A stretch of DNA of 64,000 nucleotides from Strongylocentrotus droebachiensis (Eukaryota; Echinodermata; Echinoidea; Camarodonta; Strongylocentrotidae), in NCBI GenBank assembly GCA_035222895.1, contig JAVYIG010002232.1, positions 1 through 64,000 on the forward strand, given 5' to 3'. The notes beneath the pieces were generated by a model, which ran no database searches, was not told the origin of the DNA, and was given only the letters and a program-made list of their open reading frames with translations. A program made the translations under genes and the position numbers. Shown piece by piece: positions 1 to 9,004 of this stretch (position 1 is the stretch's first letter; every line of letters begins with the position of its first letter).

Positions 1-109
1 CCAAATACTTGCAGACATTTCTGTGTCATTTGTATTTGTATGTACTTTGTCAATACATACTAACAAACTATATAATTGTCAAAATGTGCCAATATATTCA
101 TACATATTG

Positions 110-165
110 ATATTATATAGCGCCTTTACATAAAACATGATCAAAGCGCTTTACATTAGTAAATA
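110..165 (-). repeat. LINE/SINE 3' tail fragment
   Basis: Read on the minus strand this holds a GCGCTTTG...GGCGCTATAT arrangement followed by AT-rich sequence. The same GCGCTATA-type motif closes several SINE and LINE remnants here, near 18530, 27830, 46425 and 51035. I read it as the truncated 3' end of an L2-like LINE or a SINE that borrows that tail. There is no coding content. The assignment is by motif only. Confidence 0.35.
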
Positions 166-657
166 AAACAGAATAATTATTTTGCTCTCCAGGCAATACT
201 TCCGAACTATTTTGTTTCCTCTATATCATCTTCCGCTCTAGAATCCTATCTTGTTTATATTTATTTATTGTGTATTTGTCCTTGTCTCCCTCTCCATTAT
301 TCTTTTGTTTCGAAAGAGAAAGTTTCATTATTTCTCATCTTTCTCTTATAATGTTATCCACCTACTTCTAGATGACCCTTTTGTGGTTAAGTATAATGTC
401 CGATGTGTATTATTTCCGTCGATATAATGAACGTTTCATTTTATTTTGATGCAACAGAGATTTACATTCAAAATCAAAACTTTTACTTTCTATAATTTGT
501 GTACAGTAATATTCCTTTTGACATTATCAGCCGCTCGTTCTCTATTTTTGTTCCCTAGTATTTAAGATGTATGTTTTCATCATCATGGATATGTTATCAT
601 AATTTATCTCAAAGAAGGAATGATGCCGGCATACAAGCAAATGGCGGAACAACATTG

Positions 658-661
<4 letters not shown>

Positions 662-700
<39 letters not shown>

Positions 701-722
701 AAGAGAGAGAGAGAGAGAGGGA
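662..722. repeat. (GA)n microsatellite
   Basis: An almost uninterrupted AG/GA dinucleotide run with a few G or A interruptions. It lies in the first copy of the local tandem unit, 60 bp before a poly-C run at 782-799. Confidence 0.95.
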
Positions 723-1404
723 GATAGAAAGTTGGACGAAGTCTGTACTGTATTTATTATTATGCTAGTTGTCTATCTGACCACCCCCCCCCCCCCCCCG
801 TTCAGAATATTTCTTTAGTTCTTTAAAAAAATTATATATTTTCGCTCAAGTATAATGTCCGACCAAGGAGTTATTTCCTTCGTCCGACGTATATTAGTTC
901 TGTCAAAAAAGATTGTTTCATATTAATTTTTTGCAAAAGAGATGTTTTTATATCCAAACTCTTACTTTTTTAATTATTGTACAGTAATATTCTTCTCATT
1001 TCGATATCAGCCGTTAGTTCCGTTTTTTTCTTCTTCATTTTAAAAATATTGTATAATAATTTTTCTCAAAATCGGAAGGAACAATTTCGGTATAAAAACA
1101 AATAGCGGAACAGAAAGCAAAGAAAGACGGAAACTGGCTTTGAGAGAACGAACGATCAAGAGAGAGAAGCAAACATTTCCCCTATCATCTTTTTGTCTGT
1201 GACATTTTATTTAATTACATCCTCTTGTTTATTCCTTTATATTTCCATGATTGTAATATATTTGCATCAATATTTTAGATAGGGTAAAAGCTGGCTATGC
1301 GTTATATGATTAACAATTCTTATTTATATGTCGAAACGTGCTTTCGGAAATCGCGTAACAGAAAACAGTATGAGAGAGATGAAGTATAATGAACGGTTTT
1401 TATA

Positions 1405-1443
1405 GAGTGAGAGAGAGGGAGAGAGAGAGAGACAAAAAAAGAC

Positions 1444-1473
<30 letters not shown>
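1405..1473. repeat. (GA)n microsatellite
   Basis: An interrupted GA dinucleotide run, the counterpart of the 662-722 tract in the next tandem copy. It is again followed by a conserved AGTCTGTACTGTATT segment and a C-run near 1543. Confidence 0.95.
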
Positions 1474-1477
<4 letters not shown>

Positions 1478-1734
1478 TTGGGCGATTCGTTATAAAGTCT
1501 GTACTGTATTTATTAGTATGCTATTTTGCCTCTCCTTTCAACCCACCCCCCCCCCTTCTGGATTCTTCTTGAGTTTCATTTGATCATGTTTATATATTTT
1601 CGCTACAGTATAATGTCCGACGTAAATTATAACAGTCAATTTTTGCTGATAAACTATTTCAATTAAATTTGATGCAACAGAAACTTACGTTGAAATAGTT
1701 TACTTTTTATAAACTGTGAATTTTCTCATAAAAT

Positions 1735-1910
1735 CGAGTAACAAAATAAAAAGAGATTAATAAGAAGAATAGGAAGAAGAAGAAAAAGAAGAAGAAGAAG
1801 GAAGAGGAATAAGAGTGACAAGGGGAAAAAAAGGAACGGAGTAGAAAGAAGAAGAACATAATAAGTAGGTAGAAGAGGAAAAAAAGATAATAAAGAAAAA
1901 AAAAATCTAC
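1735..1910. repeat. purine-rich (GAA/AAG) tract
   Basis: About 170 bp of nearly pure purine on the plus strand, mostly GAAGAAG, GAGGAA and AAAAAG. The open frames across it on the minus strand translate as phenylalanine, leucine and serine runs and have no protein character. Confidence 0.85.
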
Positions 1911-1944
1911 CGTACGGAAGAGCTGAAAGAACTTTGGGAGCACG

Positions 1945-2115
1945 GCAGATTACCAAATGATCTGCGCATGCGCTAAAGTTCCTGCTCGTCGAAGCGACTG
2001 GCCAGGGTTTAGGTCGATCGCTTCAACGCACACGCATTGTTCCGCGCGCTGAACAGTCGCACGGTACGGCAGCGAAGGAGTCGAGTTTTCGATTTTTAAT
2101 CTCGTTTGTGGGGTG
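1945..2115. promoter_or_regulatory. CpG-rich patch with NRF1-type palindrome
   Basis: A CpG-rich island in AT-rich surroundings. TGCGCATGCGC at 1963-1973 matches the NRF1 recognition core; the sea urchin member of that family is P3A2. Other CpG-rich motifs follow up to about 2070. The patch stops just before a dispersed repeat that begins near 2149. I see no convincing open frame or splice donor downstream, so promoter activity is inference only. Confidence 0.3.
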
Positions 2116-2148
2116 GCTATCAGGCTGAATAATTTCGGAAGAAACGGG

Positions 2149-2400
2149 TTAAGAAATCCAGCCATCTGATTGGTCGAAATTGCAGTAGTGATTTTAGCCA
2201 TTCCTGTAAAGAAACAAAAAATGCCCAAACCATTTAATAGTCCAACAGTAAAATCCCGGCAAAATTCCAGTTACCGGGAAAATAATAAAATCTTGCTGCG
2301 ATACCCATTGGTTTACGTGTTAAAATGTTCTTTGAGCAAGGGCGGACATCATACAGTGCTTTTTGTCTGCGATTCCCAACTGTTCAAAAAATTTCAGTCA
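2149..2400. repeat. dispersed repeat P, copy 1
   Basis: This segment is collinear with 35412-35640. Both open with AAGAAATC(C/T)AGCC and CTGATTGGTCGAAAT, share AGTSGTGATTTT, CCCGGCAA or CCCGCAAG-type sequence and CATTGGTTTACGTGTTAAA, and end near TTTTTGTSTGCGATT. The ends are not defined and I see no inverted repeats. ATTGG is an inverted CCAAT-box core, present in both copies. Confidence 0.6.
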
Positions 2401-2549
2401 TTTTTCTGGTGGTGATAAACAGACAGTTAATCAGATTTTCTGTGATGTTTTAACCAATCTTTACTCAAAAAAAGGTTAAGGTGAGAATTCTTGGTAGACT
2501 TTTGTTTGAATTCGGCATATAAAAGGGATTTTGACTGCTTTAATACTCA

Positions 2550-2690
2550 AGGACTGGCTGTTTCTATACTTGCTCTCGGGAAATTTACCTCCGCTGCTAT
2601 CACCCCGAGGCGAGCCTGGGTGGGTGGCCCGCCCAGGGGTGATAGCAGCAAAGGCAAATTTCCCTTGAGCGTATAAAAACAGCCAGTCCT
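2550..2690. mobile_element. foldback element, 141 bp
   Basis: Perfect outer arms AGGACTGGCTGTTT and AAACAGCCAGTCCT continue inward as an imperfect stem through GGGAAATTT, GCTGCTATCACCCC and their complements to a short GC-rich loop. It is shaped like a small nonautonomous DNA element. The flanks read CTCA and CTCG, too short to prove a target duplication. The element at 8638-8759 has the same architecture but different sequence. Confidence 0.65.
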
Positions 2691-2724
2691 CTCGTAGCAG
2701 TTGATATCTCTATACTATTAAAGG

Positions 2725-2995
2725 AGGCAAGATGGCTCAGTCGGTAAGACGTCTGCCTGTCGAGCCATAGATCGTCAGTTCAAATCCAACCCAGACTATT
2801 AAAAGCCTGTGTTGTGTGCTACCGTGCCCATCCCCTATTTCATAGACGCAGGCTAAGTTAAGTGGAAAATACTCTGACCTCGGTTAAGATTTTAAAAGTA
2901 GGCCTTGTTTAGAAGAGAGTCACCACCTGTGCACGTCAAGAACCCACTGAACTATTTGTATAAAAATTGGGGGAAACCCCGGTGTAGTGGTCCAC
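2725..2995 (+). repeat. tRNA-derived SINE
   Basis: The head carries a pol III A-box-like TGGCTCAGTCGGTAAGA at about 2741 and a B-box-like AGTTCAAATCC near 2778, at tRNA spacing. A unique body of about 200 bp follows (AGTGGAAAATACTCTGACC and beyond). The head is clearly tRNA-like but a paired acceptor stem is not evident, so this is a SINE and not a tRNA gene. The 3' end is not sharply defined. Confidence 0.6.
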
Positions 2996-3351
2996 CTGCA
3001 CACTCTTAATCTGTTATACCCGGAGGAGAGACCCGAGAGTTACAATGGATCAAATCGCATGTCACTTTCCTGTAGGCACAGGTGCACCAAATACTTAATA
3101 AAAACAAACTATTACCAACGCGAGATACAATGCAAGAACAAATCATGTCACATTATTTTTCTGATCAGAGGTGGATTGCAACATTTTGCCCCATTTCTGT
3201 AATAATTCTGTTTTTGGAAGATTTTTAGATAGAAGATTTCAATTTGACAAGTTAGAAGCTCCAGATTTTCTGCATGTAACTTTCAGATAATCTCCCCTCC
3301 CCCCCAAAAAAGGTATTTGAATAAAAGAAGAATATACTATAATGAACTAAG

Positions 3352-3725
3352 TACAGTACAGCAGATATCACTTTGATCAGATTTTAGAGTAGCACAACTC
3401 CCTCTTGTGGTAAAAAACACACAATTCAAATGTATTTATCTCCTTAGTAAGCTTTTGTAGACGTGTCTAGTAATCAGATTGAGTGGCTTAAAGCCGCACT
3501 GCACTACTTATAGCTACCTGCGCCCTCTATATAGCAAACAATGCCTAATCGGTGACCATTGGTCCCCCATGAGCCTCTTTTTCTTATGTTAATTGAGAGC
3601 TGATTTGATGAGATAACCACCTGTCAGTGACCTTGCGGGGAGGTCTATTTCCCCTGGTCAAAGATGCCTTCAAATGAGCAAGTAAGCAAGGAAAATTGGC
3701 TAAACTAAATTGAGTGACATAACAC
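3352..3725 (+). repeat. local segmental duplication, copy 1 (filled site)
   Basis: CAGCAGATATCAC..., AGAGTAGCACA, CTCCCTCT and CAGATTGAGTGGCTTAA recur in order at 4150-4285. After the TTAA, copy 1 is interrupted by a MITE (3488-3661) and then resumes with AGATGCCTTCAAATGAGCAA. Copy 2 runs straight through. This copy is therefore the occupied allele of a duplicated target. Confidence 0.75.
3488..3661 (+). mobile_element. TTAA-flanked MITE family B, copy 1
   Basis: It starts TTAAAGCCGCACTGCACTAC and carries the family core with GGTGACCATTGGTCCCCCAT and GAGATAACCACCTGTC. Its right end is degraded to TCAA instead of TTAA. Other copies are at 7334-7687, 29929-30104 and, inverted, 35775-35969. The empty site is preserved at 4280-4300. 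No coding capacity. Confidence 0.75.
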
Positions 3726-4149
3726 ACTTTCACACAAGCAACTGAGCAATACAATGCTAACATATAATAAAATATAACAACAACACTGAAATAACATGAT
3801 ATGATTCTGTTTTATTGTCAAGGGGGATGTTTCATAAAGTTGAACTTATCTCTAGCTTGGACTTAACAATTATGGAAAGCCGTAAGCATCTTTGAAATAT
3901 TTTGTAAAATATATTTTAAAAAGAATTTAAATGTTGATTCAAATCATTCATATTTTCTATTATCATGGGAGATTTCATGTTCTTGATGTGGAATTCATGA
4001 AAAGTCTAAAATACTTGAATTTTTGCTTTTTAATATATTTTATTTTAGGGCTACAAGTGGCTCTCCATAATGTTTAAGTCCAACTTAGAATTAAGTTCGA
4101 CTTAGGATCTTTTTTAAACACCCCCCAGGAACAATCAAGATTCAGGAGA

Positions 4150-4330
4150 GTGCAGCAGATATCACCGTGGTCAGGTTTTGGAGTAGCACAGCTCCCTCTA
4201 GTGTTTACAAAAAAAATCACATGCATATGTCTTCAGTCAGTTATTGCAGATCTGTTCAGCAGTCAGATTGAGTGGCTTAAGATGCTTTCAAATGAGCAAG
4301 TAAGCAAGGAAATTTGGCTACACTAGACAT
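4150..4330 (+). repeat. local segmental duplication, copy 2 (empty site)
   Basis: This is the counterpart of 3352-3725 without the MITE. GAGTGGCTTAAGATGCTTTC runs straight across the TTAA where copy 1 has the insertion. The neighbouring CAAATGAGCAAGTAAGCAAG is also shared. Confidence 0.75.
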
Positions 4331-4639
4331 TTTTAATTCCTTTTAATAATTGCTGACATATGTGACATGAATACATACATGATTTCAAATGCGCTGTTTC
4401 CTTAAAAAGTTTAAACATTTAAATGTTTTTAACATTTTGCATTGTCATAACAAAATTTCAACTTTCTATTGATTTGACTTCAAATATCACTATTTTAGTG
4501 CATGAGAAAATCATCTTAACCCTAAATATAAATCAGAATTCTTTTTCTACCATACATATATATTTATATTTTTTGTATAACGTCAGTAGAAGAGGGGTAA
4601 AATAGTGTTTTTTGAACAAATTCTATGTCATTGTCATAA

Positions 4640-4925
4640 CCCATTTGACCCAGCTTCTTAGATTAATTGTGGCAAGGAAAATGATACATGAAATGCTGAT
4701 TAGGCAGTTGAAGTTCATGGGTCACATAACACGTAAAGAAGGCCTAGAGAATCGTGGGAAAGAGGAGTAGGGGAAGAAGGAGGATACTTTGGATGGACAG
4801 TCTGCAGAAATTGTTAGAAGAGAGAGAAGTGAAAGAACTGGGAGTGGTGCTAATAGAGAAGGCTAGGAGCTGAGGGTTGTGGAACAACATGATCGCCAAA
4901 GTCAATCGATATGGCACTTAGAGAG
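4640..4925 (+). pseudogene. decayed LINE reverse transcriptase C-terminus
   Basis: Broken plus-strand frames read LIRQLKFMGHITRKEGLEN, a stop, then GRRRILWMDSLQKLLEE, later EKARS, a stop, and NMIAKVNRYGT before a final stop. The basic 'GH-x-x-R', 'RR...WMDSL' and terminal 'NRYGT' pattern is typical of the C-terminus of non-LTR retrotransposon polyproteins. There are at least two in-frame stops and one frame change, and the catalytic core is absent. The clade is not settled. Confidence 0.6.
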
Positions 4926-5511
4926 AGAGCACCATAGACTGAATGAGACTTAAGTGAAATACTACCATGAAGTAAAAAATGCAATGTTCTTTTATTTAGA
5001 AGATAAAGGAAACTTCATAGTCGTCCGTGGTGTGAAGTTTCCCTTTCCATATTCAGCTCATGCCGTTCAGCTATTATATGTTAATCAGTTTCGTGCAAAG
5101 CTTTCTGCTTAGTTCAGGGTGCAGAAAGATAGAGTTTTTAATTTTGTGTTTTCCCTTTCGGTTTCCCTGCTAGAGTTAGGAAGGATCTGCTCTGCATTAT
5201 TTCCGCTTCGGTTTCATTTATCGTTGTTCTCCATTTATGCTCTTTTATTAGTGTTAAGATAGTGTAATCCAGTACATGTGTGGTTTTACAATATTTATGT
5301 CTCGGAGAAGGAAAAAAAGAGGCAACTCAGCGGCGAGTGATAAAGCTCTAGAAGCTTCCAAAGAGCTCTGGAAACGTAATAACAGTCTCTAGTAAAAGAT
5401 AAAACAGCGGTGCCACAAATACAAAACAAATCAAACAAAAAAGAAAAACTAAGCAAAAGCGTATGCGTGACATGTGTGAACAAATATTTGTGTAGAAAAT
5501 CTCACATTAAC

Positions 5512-5900
5512 TTAAAGTTGATACTCTAAGACAATCCCAAATACTGAGATAATTACATAAATAGAAAGCTTTTAACCCCCATAATAACACCAAATGGTGT
5601 CCACCCGACAAAACAAGTTTAGAATAATGAATTTATTTGAGTAAACTCTACCAAAATATCTAAGTCTGAAACCCGGAAGTGCACGTAGAGTCGGGCCTCT
5701 ATCCGTGACGTCACGAACGGGACTCGTGGGCTGATTTTCGATGCAAAGAGAGGCGGATATTTTCGACATTTCAATTGAGGATTTTGAGTAAACAGAATTT
5801 TTGTGTGATATACTAAGTAATTGAAAAACTTAAAAATAACATATACTTGCCGTAGGTAACAAATTAAGGGACATTTATTTGCTTAGAGTATCAACTTTAA
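5512..5900. mobile_element. TTAA-flanked MITE family O
   Basis: The left end TTAAAGTTGATACTCTAAG and the right end CTTAGAGTATCAACTTTAA are perfect complements over 19 bp, including the TTAA. The 389-bp interior has no ORF of protein character. It contains a palindromic CRE (5704-5715). Ends of this type suggest mobilisation by a TTAA-specific transposase such as Kolobok or piggyBac; the AG following TTAA is unlike piggyBac. Confidence 0.75.
5704..5715. promoter_or_regulatory. palindromic CRE (TGACGTCA) inside MITE O
   Basis: CGTGACGTCACG is a 12-bp perfect palindrome containing the full cAMP-response-element octamer bound by CREB/ATF bZIP proteins. It sits in the central CpG-rich part of the MITE. 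No promoter is visible next to it, so function is unproven. Confidence 0.35.
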
Positions 5901-6039
5901 AAAGCAGGCTTTGAGTGGTGCTGTCAGCAAAATTATGTACTCTCCGTCAATGACATACTTGGTATGACATACTTGGTAGATTTACGTCATTAGTGCCTGG
6001 TATTTTTGAGAGGTTAAAGAAATCCTCACCAGAGAAATA

Positions 6040-6629
6040 ACTTCTCGTAATAACATGACGTACTATGTGAAGTTATTTATGACGTAAATATATTCAAAAT
6101 TATGGATGCTCCCTTCCCAGGTGTGTATGTGGTGATAAAGCATTGCATTCACCTGCAATTATCCTGGCTTTGTAATACAATTGCCAGAATGCAAATTACA
6201 TTAATAAGATGGTGCTCTTCTGAGGTTTCTTACAAATGAAATGGATTTGTCAACTGCTATAATTTAGTATTTTTAAATGAATAGGTTACAACTGTTCCCC
6301 TGTTATATATTTGTCACCAAATATATAATTTCTATCTTCTCAGCTATGATGTTTCCTCATTGAAAAGTAAAGGTTTTGTTATTAATTTTAAAAGTTTTTT
6401 CAACTAAAGCTTGATGCACGATACATGTACAACTTCAAGTGGTATGTCGCATTTTTCAAGAAAAGGGCTTCGTCCATGTCATGCTAAAAGGCATCGCATC
6501 ATACCAAGAACACCTTCATTTAAATATCTCTTGTACATCTTCGTAAGGAGTATTGTGCATTAAAGGGTAGAAATACATCTAATTTTCAGAATACCTACAC
6601 TCATTCATTGGGGGTGAGGTTTCCTTTAA
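6040..6629 (+). mobile_element. TTAA-flanked MITE family F, left-truncated copy
   Basis: It is collinear with 14200-14762: shared landmarks are GACGTACTATG, GGATGC, GATTTGTCAACTGCTATA, GAAAAGTAAAGGTTT and the right end GGTTTCCTTTAA. The left terminus matching TTAAAGGAAACC is missing, so the left boundary is approximate. No coding capacity. Confidence 0.7.
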
Positions 6630-6827
6630 GAATGTACAACTGTAATTATCTTACAGAGATTTTAATGTACATGTAGAATGGAATAGAATATGTTGATATA
6701 TGAAGTAGTAATAGTATGATTTAGCAATGAACAGGAGGTGCTAGAAGATGCTGCTGATGATGATGATATACAAATAATACATGTTTGCGAGTGCATGCAT
6801 TATGCGTTTGGGGGGTTCAATTTTTCA

Positions 6828-7052
6828 AATTTTTCGAGGCCCCCCCCCAAAAAAAAATTGTGCTTCCTAACTCTCCTGAGCGAATTATTGGCTGGCGCAA
6901 TTTTCCAAGAAAAAGAAGAAAATATTTAGTGCTCACTACCCCCCCCCCCCCCCCCCCCCCCCTCCTGAGTGAATTAATGGCCGGCTGTTTTGCCGCTTAA
7001 TATTTTCTCAGGAATTGGGCCCCTCCCCTGCCACCGGCTGGATCCGCCCCTG
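6828..7052. mobile_element. hAT-type nonautonomous element, partial
   Basis: The right end GGCTGGATCCGCCCCTG matches the termini of the elements at 10990-11421 and 55180-55504. The interior repeats a CTCCTGAGYGAATTAWTGGCYGGC module twice, separated by poly-C; a relative of that module is near 55403. The left inverted repeat is not recognisable, so this copy is truncated. Confidence 0.6.
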
Positions 7053-7333
7053 GATTAATGATGGTGATGATGACGATGATTTAGCCGAGCACGATGATAA
7101 GGTGCTCAAGCATTCAATAAATATCTGTGTGCCACGTACATGTACCCATTAACTTTAACTTTACCTGGGTGGAGCGTGGCAAATGTTGTGCTTCTCTTTT
7201 CGTTACGATATATTTATGTTGCATTTCAAAAAGTGAAGATTGTAATTATATTTTGCCTATTGTTACATGTTCATACCATTGGTCAGTTTTGCATTTTGTT
7301 TGTAATCGAAGAGTGGACCTTTGATTGTTTCTT

Positions 7334-7687
7334 TTAAAGCCACACTATCCTACTTGTAGCTACTTGCTCCGTCTATATAGAAAACAAAGCCTAACCGGTG
7401 ACCATTGGTCCCCCATGATCCTCTTTTTCTTATGTTAATTGAGAGCTGAGTTGATGAGATAACCACCTTTTTGTTTGTTTGTTTGTTTTATTTCCGTATA
7501 AAAGACATCATGCATTCAGTAATATAATAACAAATAGAATAATGAATAACAAGATAAAATAAACGGCTGGATAGCCCATATTCAGCGGTATCAATATGAT
7601 ACCGCTGGTCTTCCATGGGGACCACCTGTCCAGTGACCTTGCAGGGGGGTCTCATTCCTCCTATAAACTAGTACAGATAAGCTTTAA
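7334..7687 (+). mobile_element. TTAA-flanked MITE family B, copy 2 with nested LINE tail
   Basis: TTAA at 7334-7337 and at 7684-7687 bound a family B element with GGTGACCATTGGTCCCCCAT and GAGATAACCACCT. It is interrupted at 7469-7620 by a LINE 3' end flanked by ACCACCT repeats. Without the insert the MITE is close to 195 bp, the size of the inverted copy at 35775-35969. Confidence 0.8.
7469..7620 (-). mobile_element. 5'-truncated LINE 3' end with 7-bp target duplication
   Basis: This 152-bp insert matches the 3' end of the LINE at 9005-10363: an (AAAC)n-type tail on the minus strand, ATTTCCGTATAAAA, a 10-11 bp hairpin and CTTCCATGGGG. Identical ACCACCT copies at 7462-7468 and 7621-7627 flank it. 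In the uninterrupted family B copy near 3615 that sequence occurs once. The insertion postdates the MITE. Confidence 0.8.
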
Positions 7688-8637
7688 GTTTCTTATAAGT
7701 TCAATTACATTTTTCATGAATTAACAGACCCATCCTGTCTAGGTTTTTAAAATTGGTTTTCATAAAACGAGTTGAACTGATTTCTAACATTTTCAGGTTC
7801 TTGTATTGTATTCCTTTCTAGATGTTTAATCTTTCTAGATGTTAAATTTTCATCACAAACAAGTTGATATATTTTGTAATATTTTTTCAGGTTCTTGTTT
7901 TATATCTGACCTTTTTGATAATCAGATTTTTATAATCACAAAACACGATTTCCAAAGGTTTTCGTTCAGCTTTTTCTCTTCTTAAACATGAATTATCCTT
8001 ACACTTAATTTTTACCATGCTGTACATGTCTCGGTATTCCTGTTTTAGATATTCCATTACATTTTCCACGAATCCGCTCAATAATGCCAAATATCAAAGA
8101 GGTGGAGAGCGATGAGAGAGTGTTTGTGTGAAATTAGATTTATAATTGAATTGCTGCTTCTGAAATGATAAGATAACAATCTCATCTAGGCTTTTTAATT
8201 CTGCCCTGCTAATGGAAAATGAAAGGATGCCTCCCAAATGAAGCTCAACTATTCATGTTTTTTTTTCTCCATCTCAAGCCTTCCCTGTTTATATTTTATA
8301 TTCTATTTATATCCTGCGTCAAAAATTTGTTGGCTTTTGATTGGTTGAGAGCTCGTCACATGACCAGAAATATTTGAACTATTTTTAGAAAGTACTAGAC
8401 CTATATGAGAGTAGTATTTGGGTTTACTATTTGGGAGTTGAAAACAAAATGTGATTTTTTTTTGTTTTTTGTTTAACCTTAATTTAATGAAAACAAAATA
8501 TTTTAAATCTTTTTAGATAAAAATTGACATTGTTTTTGTTCTAAATTGTTTTTTCTTCCCAAAAATGTTTATTTTTAATTTTTTATAAAATACATTTTTG
8601 ATGCAGGATATAATACAAATATACCATGTTTCTATTC

Positions 8638-8759
8638 GAGGTACTGGTTAAAACTATGGGCCTCGGTGACTCCAAAAGTACCATTTGCTTTGGGGCTGCG
8701 CCCCTCAGCAAATAGTACTATTGGAGTCACCTCTTGCGTATAGTTTTAACCAGAACCTC
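8638..8759. mobile_element. foldback element, 122 bp
   Basis: Left arm GAGGTACTGGTTAAAACTAT and right arm ATAGTTTTAACCAGAACCTC pair with one mismatch. Pairing continues through TGACTCCAAAAGTAC and GCAAAT to a GGGGC-rich tip. Like the 2550-2690 element it is a nearly complete hairpin with no coding content. Confidence 0.65.
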
Positions 8760-9004
8760 TCAAGACAGTGTATATTTGTATACTATCTCTGCCCCTTCCT
8801 CTGTTCCTGTCTACCTTTGCGTCACTCTCTTGTTGTTCTCCTCTCCCTCCCCCTCACTCTCTCCCACATCTCTCCCTACCTATGCGTCACTCTCTTTTTG
8901 TTTCCCCTTTCTCTCCGCGTCTCTCCCCTCTCCCCTATCTCTCAGTCTCTCACAATTTCTTTTTTGTTCTCCCCTCTTTCCTCTTGTATGAGTCTCTTTC
9001 TTTT

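Larger units (their letters stand above)
387..1730. repeat. triplicated AT-rich unit with GA microsatellites
   Basis: The string GTATAATGTCCGA occurs at 391, 850 and 1608. Each time it is followed by related sequence: a GATGCAACAGA-like stretch, then ACTTTTACTTT, then at the first two copies TGTACAGTAATATTC and ATCAGCCG. A GA tract leading to AGTCTGTACTGTATTTATTA and a C-run appears at about 660-800 and again at 1400-1560. The spacings differ (459 and 758 bp), so these are diverged, indel-rich tandem copies. Short open frames here only translate GA repeats and are not genes. Confidence 0.6.

Noticed and set aside
2727..2800. tRNA gene
   Set aside because: A- and B-box-like sequences are present, but a proper acceptor stem and T-arm pairing are not, and SINE body follows.
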